This document shows positions 16,942 through 26,109 of a DNA stretch of 64,000 nucleotides, in pieces. A model generated the notes under the pieces. That model was not told where the DNA came from and searched no databases. It was given only the letters and a program-made list of their open reading frames with translations. A program made the position numbers and the translations under genes. Origin of the DNA: an uncultured Flavobacteriales bacterium (lineage in GTDB: Bacteria > Bacteroidota > Bacteroidia > Flavobacteriales_D > Parvicellaceae); contig CALSPA010000023.1 in NCBI GenBank assembly GCA_943788115.1, forward strand, positions 43,432 through 107,431, in the 5' to 3' direction. Every line of letters starts with the position of its first letter. Within the stretch, counting starts at the first letter, position 1.

Positions 16942-18807
16942 TTATTTGATAATAACTCTTTCTATAATAGTTCCATTATTGTTAGAAACTTCAACTAAAT
17001 AAACACCAGTACCTTGGTTAGATAAATCAATAGTAGTTGTAGTGTTAGATACTTTAGTCATAATAACTTGACCAAGCACATCAAATACAACGATTGAATT
17101 TTCTTCATTGTTTGTATTAGTAATGTTTACTATTCCTTCAGAAGGATTAGGGTAAACAGAAACTCCTTCTAAAGTAGCTTCATCAACACCAACTCCCCAA
17201 CCGTTGCCCATAAGCATACGAATTGCAGTTCCAGTTCCGTTTGTGTAAGATTGATCTCCAGGAATATAAATTGCACTAGCATCAGATGGTTGAGCAACTG
17301 TTCTATCATCTAAAACTCTGATATCACTTGCATTTCCAAAGCTATAAAGTTCAATAGCTGCATAGTATACACCAGCATTAATGTTTAAAACTTCATCAAA
17401 CCATACATCAACATATCCATTAGATATATCGTTAGCTGTAACTGTTGTAATACTAGATACAAATAAATTAGTCATGTCATATGCCCAAAAATCTGAAGTA
17501 TCTTTGATTGAAGCAATAATTTCTCCACCAGCAGTATTTCCAGTTGAAGTTAACATTACTCTTAATCCAGAAACTTGATCAGCTTGTTTTACATGGTAAA
17601 GTGTAGCAAGAACTAGTCCGTCTTCAGCACCAGTAAAAGATGCAGTTCCTAAAGATGTGTAATCATCATAACCAGCTGGATGATTTCCAGCACCATCTAA
17701 AGAGTAAACATCTGAAGTAACTTCAAAATTTCTTTCATAAACATTGTTACCAAAAGTAGCAGCACCAGAAGTTTCTTGATCTGAAACAGATGTGAAATCA
17801 CCTTCGTAAAGACCAGTTGAAAGAGTTAAAGCTTCAGTAGTTTCGATTGTAATTGTAGAATCAGCTTCCAATAAAGTTGTACTTCCACTGTTACCAAACG
17901 ACCCAAAATCACCAGTCATAACAACATTTGTTTGATCTTGAACACCAAAGTTGAAGATTTGAGCTCCAACGAAATAATTTGCATCAACATGATTAGATGG
18001 AGTTCTTCCGTACTCAACACCGCTATTGTTTTCACCAGAAATATAAGCAGTAGAAGTTTGAACATCATTTTGAGGTTGCTCAATGATTGCAAAATCATCT
18101 ACAAACCAAGCATATCCCCAAGTACCAGTCCAATGAAGTCTGATGTAAATATCAGAAAGCTCAGTAGGTGTTAAACCAACTAACGCAGAACTAATGTTAA
18201 TTTGCATTAGTTGAGGATTAGTTGTTGCAGCACTGTTAGCCCAGTTTGGGAAAGCATCAAAAACATTAGTTAGAGTTGAAATGTCAGTTAATGGATCTAA
18301 ATCTGGCCAAGTAACATTACCAGCACCATCACCAATACCAACAACAACGTAAGGTCTTTCACTGTTATACCTTCTGTAATGTGTTTCAAATTCAACAACA
18401 ACATTTGGGTAAGCAGATAAATCAATAGGAGAAGCCATTGTAATCCAGCTATCTTCAATTTCAGAACCTCCATTTGCTCCACCATATGCGTCAGAATCTA
18501 CCATTGCCCAACCATCAGCTGCAGTTGAAGAAGCTATATCAGCAATAGGATAAGAACCAGCACAAGAAACTGTGCCAATTGACCAATCTAATGCACAAGC
18601 AGAAGCATCATGACCAATAACCCAATCAGTAGCACTACTAAATGTGTTAGACCATAGAACTGTTTTTTCTTGGTTAAAATTGTTTGTGATAGGCTTTAAT
18701 TCAGAATGCTCTATAGAACGAGCAACTGGTCCTTCACTTTTTTTATACTGTGCGTTAAGTCCAGAAACTATTGCAACAGATAAAATACTTAAGTAAATTT
18801 TTTTCAT
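16942..18807 (-). CDS. Secreted T9SS cargo protein with N-terminal jelly-roll-like domain, function unknown
   Basis: The 621-residue product has a signal peptide (1-19, ending LNA|Q) and a C-terminal T9SS sorting domain (~548-621, beginning GVSVYPNPSEG and ending ERVIIK). Residues ~45-230 resemble the concanavalin/jelly-roll modules of secreted Bacteroidota proteins: WSNTFSSATDW, then IEDSWITMASPIDLSAYPNVVVEFETHYR, then WYAWFVDDFAI-like strands. The region ~235-530 is Thr/Asn/Ser-rich and probably beta-rich. No catalytic motif is recognised, so adhesion or glycan binding is only a guess. Together with the following PA-domain gene it forms a pair of surface proteins, each with its own transcription signals. 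Confidence 0.87.
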   Translation of the reverse strand: MKKIYLSILSVAIVSGLNAQYKKSEGPVARSIEHSELKPITNNFNQEKTVLWSNTFSSATDWVIGHDASACALDWSIGTVSCAGSYPIADIASSTAADGWAMVDSDAYGGANGGSEIEDSWITMASPIDLSAYPNVVVEFETHYRRYNSERPYVVVGIGDGAGNVTWPDLDPLTDISTLTNVFDAFPNWANSAATTNPQLMQINISSALVGLTPTELSDIYIRLHWTGTWGYAWFVDDFAIIEQPQNDVQTSTAYISGENNSGVEYGRTPSNHVDANYFVGAQIFNFGVQDQTNVVMTGDFGSFGNSGSTTLLEADSTITIETTEALTLSTGLYEGDFTSVSDQETSGAATFGNNVYERNFEVTSDVYSLDGAGNHPAGYDDYTSLGTASFTGAEDGLVLATLYHVKQADQVSGLRVMLTSTGNTAGGEIIASIKDTSDFWAYDMTNLFVSSITTVTANDISNGYVDVWFDEVLNINAGVYYAAIELYSFGNASDIRVLDDRTVAQPSDASAIYIPGDQSYTNGTGTAIRMLMGNGWGVGVDEATLEGVSVYPNPSEGIVNITNTNNEENSIVVFDVLGQVIMTKVSNTTTTIDLSNQGTGVYLVEVSNNNGTIIERVIIK

Positions 18808-18932
18808 TTTGTTTGTTTTAGATTATAAAGTTTTTTACTAGGGTTAATTATAAGGATTGCAAATAAAATTAATTTAAAGCGAAAATCCAAATAAATCAAC
18901 TCTTTGAATGTTATTTAAAGACTCATTATCAA

Positions 18933-21794
18933 TTATATAGTTGCTTGCTCTTGATATGCTTCAATAGGTAAGCAACTACAAACAAGGTTTCTATCTCCAT
19001 GAGCATTGTTTACTCTGCCAACAGGTACCCAGTATTTATTTTTATAGAGTGAATCTGTAGGGTAAGCTGCTTTGGTTCTTGAATAACTGTGTTCCCATTT
19101 GTCATTTATAAGAGAGGCGGCAGTATGTGGAGCATTTTTTAGAACATTATCATCTTTAGGATAAATGCCGTTTTCAATTTCTTGAATTTCTTCTCTTATT
19201 TTGATCATTGCTTCAACAAATCTGTCAAGTTCACATAGAGCTTCACTTTCAGTTGGTTCAATCATCATTGTTCCTGGCACTGGAAAACTTACTGTTGGAG
19301 CGTGGAATCCATAATCAATTAACCTTTTTGCAATATCTTCTACTTCTACACCAGAATCTTTTTTAAATTCTCTACAATCAATAATCATTTCATGAGCAAC
19401 CCTTCCATTAGGCCCTGTATAAAGCACATCATAGTATGAATGTAGTTTTGCTTTTAGATAATTTGCATTGAGAATAGCAAGTTCAGTAGATTTTTTTAGT
19501 CCGCTAGCACCAAGCATTTTAATGTAGCCATAAGAAATAAGTAGAATTAAGCCACTGCCATAAGGAGCAGAGTTAATGGGCTTAATTGCTTTTTCTCCTC
19601 CTGTTTTAATTATTGGGTTTCCTGGTAAAAAAGGAGCGAGGTGCTTGGCAACTCCAATTGGTCCCATTCCAGGACCACCACCACCATGAGGAATAGCAAA
19701 AGTTTTGTGCAAATTTAAGTGACAAACATCAGCTCCAATAAGTCCCGGAGAGGTAAGACCAACTTGAGCATTCATGTTTGCTCCATCCATGTATACTTGG
19801 CCACCATTTTCGTGAATTATATCAGTGATTTCAATAATGCTTTCTTCGAAAACCCCATGGGTAGATGGGTAAGTGACCATTAAAGCAGCTAAGTTAGCTG
19901 AATGCTCTAGGGCTTTTTCTCTCAAGACAGAAACATCAATGTTTCCATTCTCATCGCAACCGACAATAACAACTTTCATTCCAGCCATTACAGCACTTGC
20001 TGGATTTGTTCCATGAGCACTACTTGGAATTAAACATATGTTTCTTGCACTATCATTATTGTTTTCATGGTATGCACGAATCACCATTAATCCAGCGTAT
20101 TCTCCTTGTGCCCCACTGTTGGGTTGCAATGACATTCCTGCAAATCCAGTAATATCACACAAATCATTAGAAAGGGTTTCAAAAATTTGTTGATACCCTT
20201 TTGCTTGGTCTATTGGAGAAAATGGATGAAGATTGGCAAATTCATCTATTGTTATTGGAATCATTTCTGATGCTGCATTTAATTTCATTGTGCAAGAACC
20301 TAACGAAATCATGGTATGTGTTAATGATAGATCTTTGTTTTCCAATGTTTTTAAATACCGCATCATTTCTGTTTCTGAATGATAAGAGTTGAAAACAGGG
20401 TGCGTTAGAATTTCATCTTTTCTCTGCATGAAAACAGAAGGACTGTCAGATTTTTCAAGTATTATTGATTTATTTAATGCATCATTTAAGCACGTAACTA
20501 GTTTTTCTAAATCAGACCAATCAGTTAATTCATCAATTGAGATCACAGCAATCCCTTTGTCAAAATAGTACCCAAGATTGATTTCGTTTTTTAAAGTAAC
20601 CTCTTTTAACCGTTTTAAGTCTGCTTTAAAACTAATTGTGTCAAAGGCATTTTCGTTGATAACTTCAACACCAGCATTTTCTAATGCAGATTTAAGTGAG
20701 ATTGTTTTAGAGTGAATATCTTTTGCTATTTGCCTTAACCCTTTTGGTCCATGATAAACAGCATACATGCTTGCCATAACAGCTAATAAAGCCTGTGCGG
20801 TGCAAATGTTTGATGTAGCTTTAGCTCTTTTAATATGCTGTTCTCTAGTCTGAAGAGCCATCCTTAAAGCATTATTTCCATAGCTGTCAATCGAGACTCC
20901 AATTATTCTTCCTGGAATAAATCTTTTGTGTTCTTCTTTACAAGAAAAATAAGCTGCATGAGGACCACCATAACCCATTGGCACTCCAAACCTTTGGGTA
21001 GAACCTACCACAACATCAGCACCCCAATTCCCAGGAGATTCAAGTAAGACAAGACTTAAGATGTCAGAAATTACAGCAAGCTTAATTTCGTTTTCATGAC
21101 ATTTGCTTGCAAAAGACTTATGATTAAATACATTACCAAGGTTATCAGGGTATTGCAAAATAGCGCCAAAATAGGTTTCATCCATTTTAAAATCTTCTGG
21201 ACTTCCAAATGTCAATTCTATACCTAAAGGCTCTGCTCTACATTCTAATACCTCTTTCGTTTGAGTAAAAATAAAGTCAGAAACATAAAATTTATTTACA
21301 CCTGCTTTTTCTTGCTTTCTAGATCTCATATGAAAGAACATTAACATAGCTTCTGCAGCTGCTGTTCCTTCATCTAAAAGTGATGCGTTAGAAAGTTCCA
21401 TACCAGTTAAATCTGTTATCATAGTCTGGAAATTTAATAATGCTTCTAATCTACCTTGAGAAATTTCTGCTTGATAGGGAGTGTATGCGGTGTACCAACC
21501 TGGATTTTCTAAAACATTTCTTAAAATAACCGAAGGAGTTTCTGTTCCATAATAACCTTGACCTATGTAAGAGTCATAAAGCTTATTTAGTTTGGCAACC
21601 GAATTTATATGGGATAAATATTCTCTTTCTGACATTGCATCCCCAGTAGCTAGTTCTTTTTTAGTTCTAATGTTTGATGGAATTGTTTCATCTATCAATT
21701 CAGAAAGAGATGAAGCGTTTACTTGAGAAAGTATGTTTTTTGTTTCTCCTTCAGGAATTCCGATGTGTCTGTTTACAAATGATTTATGGCTCAT
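18933..21794 (-). CDS. gcvP: Glycine dehydrogenase (decarboxylating), P-protein
   Basis: The PLP-dependent P-protein of the glycine cleavage system. It decarboxylates glycine and passes the aminomethyl group to the lipoyl H-protein, feeding one-carbon units to folate. At 953 residues it is the long single-chain (alpha-beta fused) form. The N terminus shows RHIGIPEGE, the TPYQAEISQGRLEALLNFQTM segment is in the first half, and the PLP-lysine motif HLNLHKTFAIPHGGGGPG lies near residue 700. The C-terminal GRVNNAHGDRNLVCSC is also typical. gcvT and gcvH are not in the window. A candidate -7 element lies just upstream of the ATG. Confidence 0.98.
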   Translation of the reverse strand: MSHKSFVNRHIGIPEGETKNILSQVNASSLSELIDETIPSNIRTKKELATGDAMSEREYLSHINSVAKLNKLYDSYIGQGYYGTETPSVILRNVLENPGWYTAYTPYQAEISQGRLEALLNFQTMITDLTGMELSNASLLDEGTAAAEAMLMFFHMRSRKQEKAGVNKFYVSDFIFTQTKEVLECRAEPLGIELTFGSPEDFKMDETYFGAILQYPDNLGNVFNHKSFASKCHENEIKLAVISDILSLVLLESPGNWGADVVVGSTQRFGVPMGYGGPHAAYFSCKEEHKRFIPGRIIGVSIDSYGNNALRMALQTREQHIKRAKATSNICTAQALLAVMASMYAVYHGPKGLRQIAKDIHSKTISLKSALENAGVEVINENAFDTISFKADLKRLKEVTLKNEINLGYYFDKGIAVISIDELTDWSDLEKLVTCLNDALNKSIILEKSDSPSVFMQRKDEILTHPVFNSYHSETEMMRYLKTLENKDLSLTHTMISLGSCTMKLNAASEMIPITIDEFANLHPFSPIDQAKGYQQIFETLSNDLCDITGFAGMSLQPNSGAQGEYAGLMVIRAYHENNNDSARNICLIPSSAHGTNPASAVMAGMKVVIVGCDENGNIDVSVLREKALEHSANLAALMVTYPSTHGVFEESIIEITDIIHENGGQVYMDGANMNAQVGLTSPGLIGADVCHLNLHKTFAIPHGGGGPGMGPIGVAKHLAPFLPGNPIIKTGGEKAIKPINSAPYGSGLILLISYGYIKMLGASGLKKSTELAILNANYLKAKLHSYYDVLYTGPNGRVAHEMIIDCREFKKDSGVEVEDIAKRLIDYGFHAPTVSFPVPGTMMIEPTESEALCELDRFVEAMIKIREEIQEIENGIYPKDDNVLKNAPHTAASLINDKWEHSYSRTKAAYPTDSLYKNKYWVPVGRVNNAHGDRNLVCSCLPIEAYQEQATI

Positions 21795-21814
21795 AATTGG
21801 TATGAATTTTTTGG

Positions 21815-21822
21815 CAAATATA
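21815..21822 (-). promoter_or_regulatory. Candidate -7 element for gcvP
   Basis: On the minus strand this reads TATATTTG, matching TAnnTTTG, 20 nt upstream of the gcvP ATG. No good -33 TTG is visible, and I see no glycine-riboswitch-like structure in the ~195-nt space before the next gene. Confidence 0.4.
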
Positions 21823-21910
21823 TTAACAAATTAATCTAAAAATAATTTAGTTAAATATTGTTTTAATATGTGTTTAAAAAATAATCTATTTAAGATTCCA
21901 AGAATCAACT

Positions 21911-21918
21911 TATCTTTG
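21911..21918 (+). promoter_or_regulatory. Candidate -7 element for the UbiA-like gene and asparaginase
   Basis: TATCTTTG matches TAnnTTTG about 70 nt upstream of the UbiA-like ATG. With the gcvP element it forms a divergent promoter region in the 195-nt gap. No convincing -33 element was found. Confidence 0.35.
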
Positions 21919-21989
21919 TAGTTAAGAAGTTTAATGAATGTTTTTTACAAGTATTAAAGTTCATTTAGTTTTTTAGATTTCAGTTATAT

Positions 21990-22778
21990 ATGCAATTTTT
22001 ATTTCGTTGGTTAATTTATGGTAATTTTTGGATAGCTTTTGGTGCGGTTGGTTTAACCTATGCAAATTCAATAATGATTTACAACCAAGTGAATTGCAAG
22101 CTTTTGGTTGTTGTTTTTTTAACCACTCTTTCTGGGTATAATTTACAAAGAATAATGAGGGGGAAAGAGCAAAATTCTTTTGAAATAAAAGATGATTGGC
22201 TTTCAAAAAACATTATTTCATTAGCAATAATTTCTATAGTTTCTCTTTTTATTTGCGCCTATTTATTTATCGGGATTAGTTTAGATAGATTATTAATATT
22301 TGCTCCTTTTTCTTTTATAGTTCTGTTTTATAGATGGCCAATTTTAGGCATCTCACTTAGAGATATTCCATTTATTAAAGTATTGTTAATTGCATTTTGT
22401 TGGGGGTTTGTTACCGTTTTTCTTCCTGAATTATTTTACGGGAATGAATTCCTAAATAATTGGATTTATATATTAAGTAGTTTTTTATACATTCTTGGAA
22501 TTACCATTCCGTTCGACATTAGAGATATGGATTTAGATAATCAATCGAAAAAAACAATCCCACAATTATTTGGCAAGCCACTTTCTTGCTTATTTGCTAC
22601 AGCTATTATTCTTTTGTCTGGATTAGTCTTTCTTATATTGAAACAATATTCTATGTTTTTACATTGTTTATTTTCTGCATTAATTGTTTTATTCTCATAT
22701 AAAACTAGACCTGACTACTATTATTCATTTATTTTGGATGGATTATTAGTAATTATACCTTTGTATTTTTTATTTTAA
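21990..22778 (+). CDS. UbiA-like prenyltransferase family membrane protein (first Asp motif degenerate)
   Basis: The 262-residue product has about eight hydrophobic helices. Near residue 175 it carries DIRDMDLDNQSKKTIPQ, matching the second Asp-rich motif (DxxxD) of UbiA-family intramembrane prenyltransferases. The first motif, normally NxxxDxxxD, is replaced near residue 50 by GYNLQRIMRGKEQ without the metal-binding aspartates. It may act on an unusual substrate, bind metal differently, or have lost transferase activity. The asparaginase gene follows after three bases, so the two are co-transcribed, but no quinone gene is nearby. Assignment to the family is likely; a substrate cannot be named. 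Confidence 0.65.
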   Translation: MQFLFRWLIYGNFWIAFGAVGLTYANSIMIYNQVNCKLLVVVFLTTLSGYNLQRIMRGKEQNSFEIKDDWLSKNIISLAIISIVSLFICAYLFIGISLDRLLIFAPFSFIVLFYRWPILGISLRDIPFIKVLLIAFCWGFVTVFLPELFYGNEFLNNWIYILSSFLYILGITIPFDIRDMDLDNQSKKTIPQLFGKPLSCLFATAIILLSGLVFLILKQYSMFLHCLFSALIVLFSYKTRPDYYYSFILDGLLVIIPLYFLF

Positions 22779-22781
22779 AAA

Positions 22782-23798
22782 GTGAGTAGAGCTAAAATAT
22801 TGATTATATATACTGGTGGTACTATCGGTATGATCACAGACCCTTCAAGTGCTGTGTTAAAACCTTTTGATTTCAATCAAATTACTCAAGAGATTCCAGA
22901 GTTGAAAAAAATTAAATGTTCGCTTGACGCTGTTTCATTTAAAACCCCAATAGATTCTTCAAACATGAATTTTTCTTCTTGGAAACGAATAGGAGATTTT
23001 ATTTGGAAAAATTATGATAATTACGATGGTTTTGTTGTTCTTCATGGTTCAGACACTATGGCTTATTCCGCTAGTGCTTTAAGCTTTATGTTTAGAAACT
23101 TGTCTAAGCCAATTATATTCACAGGCTCTCAACTTCCAATAGGAACAATAAGGACAGATGGTAAAGAAAATTTAATAACAGCTATTGAGATTGCTTCATC
23201 TTCAAAAAACAACAACCCTATTGTTAGTGAAGTTGCTATTTATTTTGAATATCAATTGTATAGAGCAAATCGAACAACTAAGGTTAGTTCTGAAGATTTT
23301 GAAGCTTTTAAATCATTTAATTATCCCACATTAGCAGAGGCTGGAATAAATATAAAATATAATTATTCTGCGTTACTTTCCAGTGAAAGTAATGTGCAAT
23401 ATTTTTCAAATTTTGACAATTCAATTGGTGTTATCTATTTATATCCAGGAATGGATTTTAACATGTTTGAAAAACAACTCAATTTAGAAAAACAGCGTGC
23501 AGTTGTTTTATTAACATTTGGTTCTGGCAATGCTCCAACAGACAGAAAGTTTTTGAAAATCATTGAAAACAATATTTCTAAAGGAAAGTTCATTGTAAAC
23601 ATAACACAGTGTAATGCAGGAAGTGTACAGTTGGGCAAGTATGAAACAAGTGCTAAATTAAAAGAGTTAGGAGTTGTTGGTGCTAAAGACATGACAATAG
23701 AAGCGGTATTAACTAAGCTAATGCTACTACTGGCTGAGAATAAAACAATAAAAGAGTTAAAGAAAAGTTTTCAAGAAAATATTTCTGGTGAAATTTGA
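22782..23798 (+). CDS. ansA: L-asparaginase, type I (cytoplasmic)
   Basis: Hydrolyses L-asparagine to aspartate and ammonia. The N-terminal catalytic motif TGGTIG spans residues 11-16, with Thr14 the expected nucleophile. The second motif is HGSDTMAYSAS, with Asp91 and Thr92 close to it. No signal peptide is present, and the length of 338 residues fits the type I enzymes. A GTG start is used, three bases after the stop of the UbiA-like gene. The 152 bases after the stop hold no clear terminator before the exb operon. Confidence 0.93.
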   Translation: MSRAKILIIYTGGTIGMITDPSSAVLKPFDFNQITQEIPELKKIKCSLDAVSFKTPIDSSNMNFSSWKRIGDFIWKNYDNYDGFVVLHGSDTMAYSASALSFMFRNLSKPIIFTGSQLPIGTIRTDGKENLITAIEIASSSKNNNPIVSEVAIYFEYQLYRANRTTKVSSEDFEAFKSFNYPTLAEAGINIKYNYSALLSSESNVQYFSNFDNSIGVIYLYPGMDFNMFEKQLNLEKQRAVVLLTFGSGNAPTDRKFLKIIENNISKGKFIVNITQCNAGSVQLGKYETSAKLKELGVVGAKDMTIEAVLTKLMLLLAENKTIKELKKSFQENISGEI

Positions 23799-23950
23799 AA
23801 ATTAAGCCTGTAAATTCACTCTTTCTTAGAATTCTTGAAATAAATTTTTATTTACAACGTTAAAATTTTGTATTTTTCGAACCAATTTAATTTACAATAA
23901 GAGGGAATCCTCATTTTTTAAAGATTTAAAACCACAAAGAAACAACAATT

Positions 23951-24772
23951 ATGAAAAAAGTATTTGCGTTTATTGCAGTATTCGGAATGTTATCAATGAG
24001 TACATTAACTGCTCAAGATTCACTAGCTAATGACTCTACTGTAGCTCCTGTCGAAGAAATCGTAGAAGAAACACCAGAAGAAATACCTGTAGAAGAAGAA
24101 GCGGAAGCGCCTGTAGAAGAAGTTGCTGAGACTGCTGGGATTTCACAATCTCTAAAGTTGAAATTTATTGAAGGTGGACCATTATTTATGTCATTTGTAC
24201 TTATCGCTTTAATTTTAGGTTTAGCATTGTCTATCGAACGTATTATTTATTTAAATCTAGCTACTACAAACACAAAGTCTTTATTAGATAGCATTGAAGA
24301 TGCTCTTGCCAATGGCGGAGTTGATGCAGCTAAAGAAGTTTGTAGAAATACAAGAGGTCCTGTTGCAAGTATTTTTTACCAAGGATTAGAGAGAAGTTCA
24401 GAAGGAGTCGAAATGGTAGAAAAATCTGTTATTTCTTATGGTGGCGTTCAAATGGGGCTTTTAGAAAGAGGTCTTTCATGGATAGGTTTATTCATTGCTC
24501 TTGCTCCTATGCTTGGTTTTATGGGAACAGTAATTGGTATGATTCAAGCATTTGATATTATCGAATTAAAAGGTGAAGCTAAGCCTGATGAATTGGCTGG
24601 TGGTATTAAGGTTGCTCTTATTACAACTGTTTCTGGTTTAATTGTTGCTATTATTTTACAGATATTTTATAATTACATTGTTTCTAAAATTGATTCATTA
24701 GTTAATCAAATGGAAGATGCTTCTATTTCTTTGATTGATATTTTAGTTAAACACGAAGTTTCTTCAAAGTAA
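23951..24772 (+). CDS. exbB: ExbB/TolQ-family proton channel with acidic N-terminal linker
   Basis: The channel subunit of an ExbB-ExbD motor that uses proton-motive force, usually to energise TonB-dependent outer-membrane uptake. Residues 1-21 form a signal-like hydrophobic segment. A striking Glu/Pro/Val-rich linker (about 34-60, repeats of the VEE/PEE type) follows, then three transmembrane helices. The MotA/TolQ/ExbB signature is in the second half: LAPMLGFMGTVIGMIQAF near residue 195 and the KVALITTVSGLIVAI segment. It is the first gene of a four-gene operon with an unknown membrane protein and two ExbD proteins. The tonB gene is not in the window. Confidence 0.92.
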   Translation: MKKVFAFIAVFGMLSMSTLTAQDSLANDSTVAPVEEIVEETPEEIPVEEEAEAPVEEVAETAGISQSLKLKFIEGGPLFMSFVLIALILGLALSIERIIYLNLATTNTKSLLDSIEDALANGGVDAAKEVCRNTRGPVASIFYQGLERSSEGVEMVEKSVISYGGVQMGLLERGLSWIGLFIALAPMLGFMGTVIGMIQAFDIIELKGEAKPDELAGGIKVALITTVSGLIVAIILQIFYNYIVSKIDSLVNQMEDASISLIDILVKHEVSSK

Positions 24773-24797
24773 TTCTAATTCTAATTATATAATTATT

Positions 24798-25397
24798 ATG
24801 GATACTAAGGTTCAAAATATTGTACTCAAATCAATAACAGGTCTTATCATTTTTTTAGGAGTCTTGTTTACCGTCATGGTAATGGGAGATGATAATCCTG
24901 CAGAAATGAGTTATGCTCAGCAAGAACAGTGGGCAATTAAAGAAGCTAAAGACTTAAAGCTAAATGAAGAGCTTAGCTCTTCTGAGCTTAGTCAACACAT
25001 TACAGCAAGAACTTCAGAAATTGCATCTGAAAAAAGCAAAGCATTATGGTCTGATGTTTCTTTAGTTATCGGATTTACCAACACAATTTTAATTTTAGGA
25101 GTTTTAATTGTTATAGGCGGATTCATTTACTTACTTGTAATTGACAGAAAAAAAGCTTTACGTATTCTAGGAGGTATTGGAATTTTTGCTCTTTTAATGG
25201 TTATTGTTTACGTTGGATCATCAAGTGATGTACCTGCTGAGATGATTAACTCTGAAGTAGGTCTTCTAGAAGAAGAAAAAATTCACACTCCAGAAAATTG
25301 GAAGATTGCTAGTGCAGCTATTAATGCAACAGGGATTCTAATTTTAGTAGCTCTGATTGGTTGGATTGGTGGTACAGTAGTTAAGTATTTCAGATAA
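24798..25397 (+). CDS. Membrane protein of unknown function inside the exb operon
   Basis: The 199-residue product has four predicted helices (residues ~10-30, ~88-112, ~118-140 and ~172-194). A polar, Glu/Ser-rich loop of about 55 residues separates the first and second helices. No known domain is recognised. It lies 25 nt after exbB and 9 nt before the first exbD, on the same strand, so it is almost certainly co-transcribed and possibly a structural or regulatory part of the motor. I recall similar spacer proteins in flavobacterial exb loci, but this recollection could not be checked here. Confidence 0.8.
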   Translation: MDTKVQNIVLKSITGLIIFLGVLFTVMVMGDDNPAEMSYAQQEQWAIKEAKDLKLNEELSSSELSQHITARTSEIASEKSKALWSDVSLVIGFTNTILILGVLIVIGGFIYLLVIDRKKALRILGGIGIFALLMVIVYVGSSSDVPAEMINSEVGLLEEEKIHTPENWKIASAAINATGILILVALIGWIGGTVVKYFR

Positions 25398-25406
25398 TAA
25401 ATAGTT

Positions 25407-26099
25407 ATGGCAAAAAAAGAAATAGAAGAAATAAATGCAGGTTCAATGGCTGACATTGCCTTTTTACTTCTTATTTTCTTCTTAATTACAACAACAATGA
25501 ATCTCCCTCAGGTACATGAGGAAAGATTGCCTCAAAAGTCAGAAATTGAATTTTTATTGAACAAAACAAACGTTCTTCAAATTCAAGCAACGAAAACTGA
25601 TAAAATTGCTATTGAGGAGGAATTTGCTAAACTGGAAGACATTAAAGATGCTGTAAAAGAATTTTATGTGCATAAAGTGGGTGATAGAAGATGGCCAAAA
25701 TACATTGATGTTACTAGAAAAGTTTGTGAAGATACACTCGTAAGGTTAGACGAAGTGCTAAAAGTATACCCAGATGCACCTCTTTATAACATTGAAAGGG
25801 GTATTTGGTCTTCTAGATTAGAAGCAGTAAAGTTAATAGGAGATTTTCCAGCCTTACCAAACAGTGCGACTGTGTCAATTCAGTTAGATAATGCTACATC
25901 TTATGATATTTACATGCAGGTTTTGGATCAAATCATGTTGGGCTTAAATGATTTAAGGAATGAGTTATGCTTAGAAAAATTTGGTGTTCCATTTACTAAG
26001 CTTAATAAAAAGGTAGAAACTGATAAAGCTAAAATTTCTGCAATTCGTCAGGTATATCCTAAAAGAATTATGAAAGAAAAGAACAGATCAGTTCAGTAA
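25407..26099 (+). CDS. exbD: ExbD/TolR-family transport protein, long form
   Basis: The plug/rotor subunit of the ExbB-ExbD motor. A single N-terminal helix (residues ~14-32) starts GSMADIAFLLLIFFLITTTM. Asp16 is the conserved membrane-embedded proton-carrying aspartate. The periplasmic part is long for the family: 230 residues instead of about 140-200. It includes an internal segment (~95-150) with two cysteines and a proline-rich stretch before the usual ExbD C-terminal fold. The second, shorter exbD follows after 10 nt. Confidence 0.9.
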   Translation: MAKKEIEEINAGSMADIAFLLLIFFLITTTMNLPQVHEERLPQKSEIEFLLNKTNVLQIQATKTDKIAIEEEFAKLEDIKDAVKEFYVHKVGDRRWPKYIDVTRKVCEDTLVRLDEVLKVYPDAPLYNIERGIWSSRLEAVKLIGDFPALPNSATVSIQLDNATSYDIYMQVLDQIMLGLNDLRNELCLEKFGVPFTKLNKKVETDKAKISAIRQVYPKRIMKEKNRSVQ

Positions 26100-26109
26100 A
26101 ATTTATATT

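Noticed and set aside
18933..21794. Searched the 5' side of gcvP for a glycine riboswitch
   Set aside because: The 195-nt gap lacks the conserved glycine aptamer cores and is explained by two -7 elements.
24041..24130. Glu/Pro repeat in ExbB taken as a tandem DNA repeat
   Set aside because: It is imperfect at the DNA level and simply encodes an acidic linker.
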